Part shown: positions 42,698 through 53,599 of the stretch, piece after piece
How positions within the stretch are numbered: the first letter of the stretch is position 1
Layout of the letters: every line of letters starts with the position of its first letter
Source: Aedes albopictus
Lineage: Eukaryota; Arthropoda; Insecta; Diptera; Culicidae
Length of the DNA stretch: 64,000 nt
Assembly (NCBI RefSeq): GCF_035046485.1
Contig: NC_085137.1
Span: 456,625,004 to 456,689,003, forward strand
Direction of reading: 5' to 3'
Made by a program: the position numbers and the translations under genes
Notes under the pieces: generated by a model
The model's input: the letters and a program-made list of their open reading frames with translations, nothing else
Database searches by the model: none
Told to the model about the DNA's origin: nothing

Positions 42698-45187
42698 CCC
42701 AAGTAACACAACTTGTTTTATAATAATTTAAAATTTACGATTCATACCTAATCGACTGTTTTTTCGTGGATTATTGACTTTATATCGTACACTTATATCA
42801 TCAAAACAGCGCAAAAAATGGCGGCTTATAAAACATCTTACAAGTTTACGAGATGAACCAGCCGAAGGCTGAAAATCTCGATAATAAAGAAAAATAATAA
42901 TAATAATAATAATCTTACAAGTTATATAAGATGTATCACAATACACCAATTATACTCCCACGGCACGTTCTAACCTACTCTATAATATTGATGGGTTAAA
43001 ACCAAGTTATTTGATGATTGTTAAACTTGCAGAATACGCTTATAACACAATCACATTCTTAGGTTGGAATCAAGTTAATTTCAAGATATTCAACCTGCAA
43101 AAAACGTTAATATTGCGTTTCATTTTAACTTTTGTAATTAGGTTTTTTAAATGTTTTATAACTTGAAAAATCCACTTATACTACCTGTTAGTGAGCCTGA
43201 CGGTGTAAAGTGAAAAATTTGACAGAAAAAAAACAACAACATTTTTTTTTCTTTCGGATTAATACAGTTATATTCTGAATCATAAAAAGGCTTTCCAAGT
43301 GATCGAGTCATGGATGGAGTCGACATCTTATTATTTTAAATTTGGACAACAAACTAAGTAATGGGTTATTCCTAGTGGCGTTAGTATTGTGTTATGTGCG
43401 CTGCAAGATTTATGGAGAAACCTATAATTTTACTCATTCATAATTCATGCGCCATTAGGTTGAATTCAAAAATGTAGCCTAAATCAGATATTTGATGCCG
43501 TTTTCATGATTTTTTTCATAATGCACGCAAAAAATAAAATATGTCAGATGATTGATGAAGCTTACAGTGATGTTTAAAATACTTTGAATAATGTTCAATC
43601 TCCATAATTATAATTAAATCTATGGTTTTTTACTGACTAAATATGGTTCATGGAAAGTCGTGCATTGTGAAACAAAAAGCAGTTTTCTATAAGATGATTA
43701 ATGAATGTAAATTATAAGAATGTTATTTAATTTGTGACATACTATTGATTTATTTAGTCGGTACTGTAATTTATCTAATTTTTCTAATGAGGTAAAGCAT
43801 TTCAACATTTTTTTTATTTCGATTAAAAAGTTAGTTGAAATTGCTTCGAAATTATGTCTTGCGAGCAGCTCTACAACAGTTTGTGCAAGTAATGTTTTGA
43901 GACGTTAATAATACGCCTTGATAACATCTTTTCTACATACTTCCATATTAGCGTATTTTGCGATCATAATTACAACGTCAAAATAACTACATTACAACAG
44001 GTTTCTTGGCCTGGTTTTATCTGTCATAACGTCAACATTCTATCAACAGTAAATAAAAACAAATCGCTCTGCTGATGGTCCGGAATTTCATTGGTATAGA
44101 TTATAGATTCCGCGGGATTGCAAAATCAAAGTGAACGGCTATAATCGACTATCCCATGTCCGGTACAATTGCTGATCCGTGAATCCGTTCGCGTGTTGGA
44201 AGAATTAATCCACAGACAAACAGACGTAACACTTGCGAAATTTCCATCGACCACGCTTTTAACGATCATTTTAAAATTTCATAGTCGTGGCTTTCACAAC
44301 CAGAGGCGCGCACATCGTTTTTCTATGCGTTTGACATTTCACACTAGCGCCTTCTGTTGACGATATGGCACAACACAGTGATTCGTGCCACTTTTCCACC
44401 AGGTGATGGTAGTGTGAACTGGGCGATGGATTTTCATGAAAATCGTTCAAGGTGTTACGTCTGTTTGTCTGTGATTAATCTGTCGTTCGGCAACGCAAAA
44501 AATTACAGACAACGAATCACACGAGATTGGTGCTTTGGAAGTCTCGGTGGTTGACGTGCGTAGATTCGTCGAATGATTCCTGGTTGATTGGGATTGCTAA
44601 TGGAGCGTAGCACTGGTGTAAGTCGACCGATCGGACGTTTCCAGATTTGTGAATGTTGAGTTCGTCATCGGAATAGGATGTTTTACATGAGAATGGCGCG
44701 TGAGAACGGGATATGATGGGAAGGTGAACCGGGTGAAATCGCAGCCGCTGCTTTTGCGGGGGCCTTCGGTTATTCTTGGAAACTTTGCCAGATATCAGAC
44801 TGTTGACCGCGTTAAAACTGAACTCAAATCATGCTGTAGGCATATTTATTCTCACATTATTACGGTGGCCTTCCTGAATGTAACATACAGCTGCAGTTCG
44901 ATCATCGCATCATCAAACCACAAAGTCTTATGAAGTGGTGCATAAACATTGGCTGATGTCAAAAGTGAAGGCTGATTGATGGCTAATGCTCTAAAAGTGT
45001 GAAATAATTGTATTATCAACATATTTCTTTACAATACAAATCTATTGATACTTGTTTGCTTTTTGTCATTGGCCAACATTTAAAAATCTTTAAAATAACA
45101 CAAGATGTTTTCTGATGCACTTAGAATGCAATTATATAGCTTATTTTGATACATTGATTTCTGAAGATGTTTTCTGTGTTACTTGGG
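42698..45187. mobile_element. 2.5-kb CCCAAGTAACAC-ended element (family D), copy 2
   Basis: The ends are CCCAAGTAACACAACTTG and (mirrored) CCCAAGTAACACAGAAAAC, with AA on both sides (42696-42697, 45188-45189). It is in the opposite orientation to copy 1 and shares 'gcgcaaaaaatggcggcttat'. It contains a family E MITE (44211-44473). No transposase frame was recognised among its short open frames. Confidence 0.75.
44211..44473 (+). mobile_element. 263-bp MITE with 7-bp duplication (family E), copy 2
   Basis: Same ends and length as copy 1. ATTAATC stands on both sides (44204-44210, 44474-44480). Nested in family D copy 2. Confidence 0.9.
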
Positions 45188-45189
45188 AA

Positions 45190-46165
45190 GTTGAACAGAT
45201 AGCTAATGACTTTTAAATAGTGAAAAGTGTGGAACCAAGCACTAGTTGCGTCAGCGTTTATTTAAATGTTTAAAGCGTTTTTTTGGCTTGTTTTATTTCA
45301 TTATTATTTAATGATATTCCTTCTGCAAAGTTGATCAATAGTATTATGGCGCTTAAGTGGTGAATGTTTCGGTAGGAATATCCACCGCAAATTCTTGCAG
45401 GAATATCCCCTTGAAAAAAGCATTTCCATAATGAGTCATTGGTGTAATTGTCCATAAAATTTGTAAAGAAACCTGTCGATAAATATTGAAGTAATTTGTT
45501 TTCGAGCACAGAGCGTTCAGGAAATCCAAAGGGATATCAAAACACTTAGTTTCGCGGTTGAACTAAACATTTTATTTACTCTAACAAAACAACTACACTT
45601 CATTTGGTAGTACATAACTATTTCGTTCGGCAGATATGCATACACAGATTATCTATGCGGAAAAAAGCTGTAGTTTATTGTAGTGATATGCACAACAGAG
45701 ACTAAGTGACCACATACTTAGAAATTTCGAAGAAATTGGAATTGGATTGAAAAGTTTAACTTTAAAACTAGAACTTAATTAATTACTGAGATCCTTCAGA
45801 ATTTGTGATGGATTTTCCCTGATGGAGAATCCTTTAAGGAATTTGTGATAGGTTGAAGTAATTTGCTAAGAATGTCTTAAAGAATCTCCCTTTTGGATTC
45901 TCTATAGAAATTCTCAAGGGAGGAAATGTATGTTGGATTTTAAACTTAAGCTAAACCTTACGGGAAATCCCTATAACGAATGATCTGTATACTGTACAAT
46001 TGAATTCATATTAGTAGTTTAAGTTTAGAGCTCCGACCGATCAAAGGCGACGTGATCTGATCGGTGAAATATAATTGGTGAATTGGAATGTGTTTTCGTG
46101 TTCTATGATCAGAGATGATGCTTCATAGGAGTGGTTTACTTGGGATCCCAACATGTATATGAAAT
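45190..46165. other. AT-rich stretch, nothing recognised
   Basis: No supported gene or TIR structure; some 'ggaattt' type degenerate repeat from about 45790. Confidence 0.35.
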
Positions 46166-46169
46166 AATC

Positions 46170-46680
46170 TTTCAACAAAGCCTTGAGGCATAGTTCTTTG
46201 AAGAATTGTAAGAGGAGGTCATGGAAAAAATCATGGAGGAATTGTTTAAGAATTCCTTAGAAGATTACCCGGAAGAATACGTGGAGGAATTTCTTATGGA
46301 TTTTTTGCAGAAATTCCTGGAGGAATCGTTTGAAAATTGTTGGAAAAAATCTCTAGAGGAATTCCTTGGAGGAATTATCTTAGGAATCTTCAGAGTAATT
46401 TTTTGTAGGAATCATCGGAAGCCTTTCTTAAGATATCCTTGGAGAAGTTGCTGAAGAACTCTCCAACCACAATTTATAGACGAACTCTAGGGGAAATCTC
46501 TTTAAGAACTTTTGGAGAAATATTTGAATATTTGACTGGAGGATCGTCAGTAAGAATTCACGTAGGAATCGTTGAGAAAACTTTCGGAGAGCTCTCTAGT
46601 GAGCTCCCTAGAAGACCTACAAGAGAAATACTTTTAATATCTCTAGAAATATTCCCTGAAAGTACACCGTGGTCATCCAT
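46170..46680. repeat. Degenerate 'gaggaattc' low-complexity repeat
   Basis: Purine-rich 9-12-bp units (GGAGGAATTCC, GAAGAATT) produce E- and F-rich spurious frames. Confidence 0.7.
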
Positions 46681-47037
46681 AATAAACAGACAACCTGTAA
46701 GACATGAACAAAATCATGTAAACAAATGTAAACACCGCGGTTCAATTACATATAACATTTTCCACTTTAGAGTGAAGGACAACTTCGCTGATGAGTGATG
46801 ATCCGAACTTCCTAGGACAGCATAATAATGAGATTTAACATATCAAATAGCTCGTAGTATTGAAATTGTGTATAAAATGTTACACCATTTGAGAATTTCA
46901 AGAATCATGAACAACTTTGCTGAACATACGTGTGCAGGTGATCTGGATCATGATAAGAAACATTTAAAATTACCCAATATAATCACGTAATGGTGGAGTT
47001 GCTTACCTCATTTTCCACCTTCCAAAGTCATAAGCTT

Positions 47038-47300
47038 CACAGACACACAGACGTAACACCTTGAACGATTTTCATGGAAAACCATCGCCCAGTTCACACT
47101 ACCTTCATCTGGTGGAAAAGTTGCACGAATCACTGTGTTGTGCAATGTCGTCAACAGAAGGCGCTAGTGTGAAACGTCAAACGCATAGAAAAACGATGCG
47201 CGCGCCTCTGGTTGTGAAAGTCACAACTATGAAAATTTGAAATTATCGTTAAAAGCGTGGTCGATGAAAATTTCGCAAGTGTTACGTCTGTTTGTCTGTG
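47038..47300 (-). mobile_element. 263-bp MITE with 7-bp duplication (family E), copy 3
   Basis: Inverted relative to copies 1 and 2, same length. TAAGCTT stands on both sides (47031-47037, 47301-47307). Confidence 0.9.
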
Positions 47301-47373
47301 TAAGCTTTCTGTACAAATTTGATGAAGACATGAGCTTTTTTGGTAGTTCATATAATAAAGGATATCAACAATT

Positions 47374-47698
47374 GGGTTGTTTAGTGAATAAAACATTGCT
47401 ATTTTCTCTGTAGCCCAATCGAAAGAGCTCATTTTTCTGAGTATAACGTGATTTTATTGGATTCCAATACCTTTATTTTGATGGTTAAATTAACAAAATA
47501 GTTTTAATTTTCGTGGATAGAATGACAGTTGATTGGTAAAATGACAGTTCGACCCGAACAAAAAAAATTCCCCATACAAACTTTAAATGCATTTTAAAAA
47601 TAGTTCCCGGATTCCAAAAATTATGAAATTTTGGATTTCGACTAATTTTTGGGCGGAGAATCCGAATCTGAAATAATCCGGATACCCCTAAAGAACCC
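47374..47698. mobile_element. AATT-flanked TIR element (family C), copy 2 (325 bp)
   Basis: GGGTTGTTTAG at the left, CTAAAGAACCC at the right, AATT at 47370-47373 and 47699-47702. It is complete and uninterrupted and about 85-90% identical by eye to copy 1 in the opposite orientation. Confidence 0.88.
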
Positions 47699-47702
47699 AA
47701 TT

Positions 47703-48980
47703 GTGTATTTTCTAAACACAATGGCGCCATACAGCGGTTAATTTACGCACTAAACACTACCAAAAAATATTGATTAGTTACACATTGCAATTTAAAAAAT
47801 ATTACTGAGTTTGTTATAATGTTGATGTAATGATGATCAAATCACATATTCATTTATTGTAACTAACTTTGTTAGAAGCTTGAAATAATACAAACTAGTT
47901 TTCGTACCGATTCCAACAAATACATATATCTAAATATAACAAACCTTGATATAGATATCAACCGTGGATATAATTATGTTATGTTTTTGTTATGCCTTTC
48001 TGATCGGGATGAGTGCACTGCGCCACCAACACAAACATAGCACGCCATATAAATATGAACGTGAGGCGCCGATCAAAAATGCATGCATTCAAAGCTTCGT
48101 GTTTCATCGTGTAAATATTTCAGGAAGACGAGACTATCGCTACTGTTGAATGTTGTCTGTTACTGTTTGGAACAAGGGTTCGGTTGGTTTGAGTTGCTTT
48201 GGCGTGATTGTCTATGTTTTCATGGTCGGTGTTTGACGCTTTCAATTGAGGATCAGCGTAAGTGTCCTGAAATTGCAAAACACTGCTAGGCATCACTCGA
48301 ACATATCTCAAAGTGATCTTCTAAGAATTTCTCCACAGTACCTACACAATGTTATGCCATTTTTTTTGTGAATTATTCCGGAGATTTTGTTTTACTGTCT
48401 TCAAATAATTCTCCAGAGATATTTAAGATTTTTTTAGTATTCATCAAAAGTTTTGTTAAGGAGTTCCTTAGTCTAGAGGTTTGCGTATAATTTCTCCAGG
48501 AATCCAGTTGCGTTTCTCCTTATTTCTTTTATTCGTCCGACGGATTCTGTCACTTATTCCTTCTAGAACGCCCTGTGTATTTAGAAATTCTTAAAAATAT
48601 TTTTGAAAAAAATCTTAAAAAAAACTTCTGGCGGTAAATTTTTTTTTTTAAATTCACTTGCAGATATCAAGATGAGCTGCGTTGATTTGCGAATCAAAAT
48701 TTCACATAACACCCAGCACTTGATTAGTACATTACAGCTGAAAGTGCCTCTCGATTTTTGCTTGCGTTAATTTGGCGTGGGTTACTATTATTTCTTCTTG
48801 TAAAAACTCGAGAATCGCTGATGCAATCCCTTAAGGAGTTTAATAAAATCTCCTGAGAGGTTTTGAAAAAATCTTCTAAAGAATTTCATAAGTAATTCTG
48901 AAAGAAATCTTTTTAAGTATTGTTGAAGTAAATGATTCTTCAAATGCTTTTAGGATAGACAAACATAAGTAAAACTCTAT
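47703..48980. other. AT-rich stretch, nothing recognised
   Basis: No gene supported. Weak 'gaatttctcc' repeats occur around 48300-48900. Confidence 0.35.
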
Positions 48981-48984
48981 CCAT

Positions 48985-49120
48985 TCTCATCGTACCCTGA
49001 TTCACGACAGCGTAAGTTTTGGTTGTATAGAAGTTACTATGACTTACTTCTAACACAATGGCTTCTATACAACCAAAACTTTCGCTGCTGTAACTCTTCT
49101 GTGACATGTGTGTTGTTTCG
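48985..49120. mobile_element. Palindromic MITE relative of 31812-31971
   Basis: Inner arms 'gttttggttgtatagaagt' and 'cttctatacaaccaaaact' flank a short loop, as in 31812-31971. Outer ends (TGACATGTGTGTTG) are diverged. Confidence 0.6.
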
Positions 49121-50329
49121 GGATATGTTACGTCTGTTTTGTGCTCTCAGCTTTTCTCACACTGGAACAGCACCTAGCCTCTCCAAGAAAAAGGGATCGT
49201 TTTTTACGTTATTTTTTGAGTACTCGACTATCAAAGATCTCTGAATCGAATCACATCTTTCATGATCTGACACAGCAATCGCCCTAACTCTACTCATATG
49301 CATCATGCACCCATCTAGAATATTCTAAACAAACAAAAATCAATAATAGTATAAATCTAATTAGAATAACAAGAAAGTATCACATTACAAAACAGGCAAA
49401 CAACAAATCAGGCAAAGTAAATAAGAAAAAGAAGGACCTCATAGCAAATCCAGGATTAAGAGAAACAAAGAATTGTAAAATATAGAAATTAGAAATCCAA
49501 CAAAGTAACTTCGTATATATAAAGGACAAAACAGTCAAAGAAACACATACGATACAGTAGAAAATAAAACTATCAAACAGAAGGAATGAAGAACGGAAGA
49601 CAACAAACTACGAGTAAAACCAATTGAAACCCATTTGTTGAAACCCTAACATGCCTATGCATTTTGTAGTGGAAAGTGCTGGAAGGAAACATTCGAGGGT
49701 GCCCGCCAGTTACAAGTTTTAAAGCAAATCAGGTACTGAAGTCTAAAACCAGGTGGCCATGCGTCAAATATATCATTAATTTTTCATTGAATTTGAAGTG
49801 GGACGTTTCGGATTTTACATGGAATTCTTCGAACAACTTCCCCCTCAAATCAGTACTGCACATGTTTCGTTTTCAGTCGTTATTATTTGATTTTTTTTTT
49901 CAGCTTTCCTCTACTCGAATGGACGAACAATAAAACATCATTTTCACCGGAATCACTTTTGAAGTGACAAATACAAAGTACAACCCGCACAGGTCAAATG
50001 ACCGGCGATACGATCAATTCGCGCGATTTGTGCGAATTTGAACCCACTGGAACTAACAATAAACTAATACAGTTGTTGAAAAATCTCAAAATAACAAAAC
50101 TAATTTGAACGAAATCGCTCCTTCTGCGTCTGCGGTGATCGTCTCGAATCCACTTCGAGACTTTTGTGTAACCTATTGTAACTCCCCCTCGAATAACTGC
50201 AAATTGTGCTCGGTTTCTCCGAAACTTGGAATGGTGGTAGGCAGCTAGGTAGGTACCCCTAATATGAAAAATTCTCTATCGTCACAACCCTACTGGATTC
50301 GCTTCGTTGTAGTCGCCTTGAATCTAGAT
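49121..50329. other. Mostly unrecognised; likely includes the TMED 3' UTR on the - strand
   Basis: The part nearest 50330 lies downstream of the TMED stop codon and is expected to be 3' UTR. No clear polyadenylation hexamer was seen. The rest is AT-rich with no structure I can support. Confidence 0.35.
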
Positions 50330-50557
50330 CTAGATTCCCATCTTGCTGTTGCCGGTTTTGACGTCGAACAGCTTCCGCACAAAGTACACCTGGACCGAGG
50401 TGGTCAGGACGATGACCACGATCTGCAGCAGGGACCACTTTTGCACGTAGGAGTTGTTGTCGACGATCAGGGCGTAGTCGCGGGCTTCCTGGTTGCGCGA
50501 GTACGCCTGGTGCTGGAACATGGCATTCAGATTGCGCTCCACGGTGGATATCGTGTT
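50330..50557 (-). CDS. p24/TMED family cargo receptor, last coding exon
   Basis: On the - strand a tract ending ccttctttttccag precedes 75 codons and TAG. The protein reads NTISTVERNLNAMFQHQAYS, then RNQEARDYALIVDNN, then a hydrophobic span WSLLQIVVIVLTTSVQVYFV and the tail RKLFDVKTGNSKMGI. This is the coiled-coil end, membrane anchor and cytosolic tail of an EMP24/GP25L (TMED) protein, which cycles between ER and Golgi in COPI/COPII vesicles. Family members are about 200-230 residues, so the lumenal GOLD domain lies in upstream exons outside or hidden. The tail lacks a terminal KKxx. The VQVYFVRKLF pattern suggests a gamma-type member (Drosophila logjam is a candidate). The exon is GC-rich against AT-rich surroundings. 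Confidence 0.85.
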   Translation of the reverse strand, partial: NTISTVERNLNAMFQHQAYSRNQEARDYALIVDNNSYVQKWSLLQIVVIVLTTSVQVYFVRKLFDVKTGNSKMGI

Positions 50558-51029
50558 CTGGAAAAAGAAGGTCGCATCGAGGGCAAATTAGTTGTACATA
50601 CATACTTCGTTAATGATAAGAGAAGGGTGAGAAAACCAAAACATAAGCGATAAGATGGTTGATCAGTTGTTGTTTTGTTATCTGTTTCTTTTTCTTTTGA
50701 TGCGTGTTTTAGCCACAGTACTGAACGAACGATTTTGACAATCGATGTCCAAATGGGAAATCTGAGCATTATTTGGCAAATTTAAGTATCAATTTCTCGA
50801 TTTTTCCTTAGGCCAACCAAGACAAGTCAAAATTACAACGTTTGATTGCTCTCAGTGGCGTAGCAAGGGGGGGCGGGGGGTGCGGTCCGCACCGGGCCCC
50901 CGAATTCAGGGGGCCTCCAAATCAGGGCAGGTCTAGTGTTATAAACCATCCCTGATTTAGAGGCCCTCTGAATTCGGGGGCCCAGTTTAATAAGTATAAG
51001 TTCAACACTTGCCGATCTGCTGATAGTTA

Positions 51030-51540
51030 CACACTAAGATCAGCTCGGTATTTTCCCCATCTTTTTACTGAGTTCTCAACAGCAGATTTAACTCAATGAG
51101 AGTATATTACAGGTGAGGAAGAAGAAGAGATTGCTATGTATTAGTAAGCAAAGAAAAATGTAAACACAAATAGTGACGTCACTATTTAACACGCGTTCTT
51201 ATGGGAGCTCGCTTTGCTTGTAGTAGTGACATGTTTTGCACCAGACACGGATCTCACGCACACGAAGTATCTTCTTCCCCACCTTTAATAGACTCTCATT
51301 GGATTTAACTCGGTACGCTCGGTTATTTATTTTGCGGATATTCTGTAAATGAGTTACCGAGCTCAGCTCACAAACTGTCAAAAGTTACTGAAGCACGGTA
51401 AATATCGTTACTGGTGAACGGTAAGAACGATTACCGAGTGTACCGAAATAAATCTGCTGTTGAAAACTCAGTAAAAAGATGGAAAAAATACTGAACTCAG
51501 TGAAAAAATTACTGAGCTGGAACATCTGAATCTTAGTGTG
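51030..51540. mobile_element. TA-flanked MITE, CACACTAAGAT ends, 511 bp
   Basis: CACACTAAGATCAGCTCGGT at the left and ATCTTAGTGTG at the right, with inner arms 'actgagttctcaacagcag' / 'ctgctgttgaaaactcagt'. TA at 51028-51029 and 51541-51542. Confidence 0.85.
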
Positions 51541-51879
51541 TATGCAGGGGCCTCTTCGTGATGATCAAGAGATTTTGGAATGGGGAACACAGATGGCTAT
51601 TTTGAAGTTCTATTATTAGCAATTAAAAATGTATACACTTTATTCATGTAGTTTTGTTTATATTAGTTTGATGACTACTCTTTGCACCTGCAGGAGCCCC
51701 AAAATACAAAAAAAAAATGTGTTCGAAATCAAAATTGAATTTTACGATATTCAGTACCGATATGGAAGTAAAATTCATGAGCATTATGAAAACATCCATG
51801 ATATCCTAACCACAGAACCAAACATAGCTCTTGATTTAGCTTAAGATAGCAGCTGAAATTCAGGGGCCCCATTCATCAA

Positions 51880-52380
51880 AATTAAGAAATGAACGCATTC
51901 AACGTCCTTGAAGGCTTTCTGTGGGAAATCCTTCGGGCAAGAATATCTTTTTTCGATTTGTCAGGCAGTTACTTCAAAGACTTCTACAAAAATTCCTCTA
52001 AGATTTACTTCAGAACATTTTTTAGGGATTGCTTAAAAAAAAATTCTAAGCATTGGTTTACGAATACTTGCAATGATTCCTTCAGGAACTCCTCCTAACA
52101 TTTCTTCAGGAATTTCTTCAAAAAATTATCGAAAAATCCTTCAGGAATCCCTTTGAGATTTTTTTTTGTAAGAATTTCTTCAACCAGTCGTTCAGAAATA
52201 CCTCTTCGGAAACGATCATAAATCCATTGAAGGATTATGTCATAATGCCCTTCAAGAAATCTTTTAGATGGACCATAAGAAATCTGTCCAAGTATGATTT
52301 TAGAGATTTCTTCAAGAAGGAATCTTGCAGGAGTTCCTCACTGAAAATATCTTTTATGATTTTTTGAGACCATGATTGGA
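51880..52380. repeat. Degenerate GGAATTCCTTCA repeat, block 1
   Basis: Imperfect 12-bp units as at 8060-9060. Confidence 0.65.
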
Positions 52381-52388
52381 GCCATACC

Positions 52389-53580
52389 CAGTGCCGGATT
52401 TAGACTTCGGGGGGCCCGGGGCAAACCCTATCAAATGGGCCCCCAAAACCAAATTTTCCTATTTTTGAAATTTTTACTGTTTTTTTTTCTTTTTTGGCGG
52501 ATTAGAACAAACCTCATTCATACAATTGTTTGTTTATTGAAAAAAATATTTCATATTCGTTTGTTATTATTTTTTTATACAGTTTGTTTCTTTTATATGT
52601 TCAGGCCGAATATGTCTTCTGAATATGGCTTCTGATGTCCATAAAAAGTGTACGTTTTGCAGTGCCATCCCCAAAATTTCCGACAGATGGCAAACGATTC
52701 GAACATTCATTTTGATTTATGGCTCAACTGCCAAGATGCTGCTGGAACCTTCAGTTTTATTGCGTAAATGGCATTTTGTTCAGTTAGTACATGTATTTTA
52801 AAATATCATCCAAATTCATAACATTTATGCAAGTTTTAAATCTTTGCTTTCAGTTCTAGATCTGAAATAATGGAACATGGAACAACTTTACTTGGGTTTC
52901 TAGAATTCTATGAGTATTTCAAGATTCAAATTGAACAAAGATAGAACTCTTGAAGGCAACGGTAACAATATAAATGTTGGTAAAACTCAAAATATAGATA
53001 TGTTAAACCATTGTTTCGAGATGTTTTTGGAGGCTGGGTTTCTGTTCCTAATTCCCAAACGTCTCCAACAGTCTTCATCATCTCTTTCCCATGATTACAG
53101 TGAACTGAATGAAGATGGGTTTTGAGCAGTTGTTTTCAGAATTTAAATTTCACGCACTCTGTTTAGAAACACTTTTGTCCAGCATTTTGAAGCCACGAAA
53201 AACTGTTTCTATTCGATAAGAACTTTCAAAATCTTTTTAAAGAAAATCGAGTACACCAAAGTTAAGAGAAAACATCGTGTTATGTAAATATTGAATACTG
53301 CACACAAGAATTATTATTTTTTATTTGGGTTTATTCTCAAGTGAAAAGATATATAAATGACTAGAAATATGGAGTCTAGAAATCATAAAGGAATCCAATT
53401 ATGACTGTAATAGGATATGTATAAAATATGAACGCCTATTTTAATACATTTTATATGGTTTCGTTGAAAAATATTATGATGCTTCGGGATTCTTGGGGGC
53501 CCCCACTAATCGGGGGGCCCGGGGCACTTGCCCCCTTTGCCCCCCCCCCCCCCCCCCCCCCCCCCTTAAATCTGGGTCTG
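52389..53580. mobile_element. hAT-type element, 1.19 kb, non-autonomous
   Basis: It starts CAGTGCCGGATTTAGAC and ends TTAAATCTGGGTCTG; GCCATACC stands on both sides (52381-52388, 53581-53588). GGGGGGCCCGGGGCA blocks lie near both ends. Open frames inside are short and unrecognised. Its right end matches that of the MITE at 60831-61054. Confidence 0.85.
53540..53565 (+). repeat. C homopolymer, 26 nt
   Basis: An unbroken run of C sits inside the right end of the 52389-53580 element. The length may be unreliable in any assembly. Confidence 0.9.
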
Positions 53581-53599
53581 GCCATACCTGAATGGATCC

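Noticed and set aside
47031..47307. Promoter or enhancer function for the repeated 263-bp sequence
   Set aside because: Three exact-length copies with clean duplications are fully explained as a MITE; nothing in the sequence supports a regulatory role.
50264..50653. 129-codon + strand frame over the TMED exon
   Set aside because: Antisense shadow; the - strand frame has the TMED pattern, an acceptor site and a stop in the right place.
51629..51844. 71-codon + strand frame as a host exon
   Set aside because: AT-rich, no splice context, lies inside the hAT insertion and resembles no known protein.
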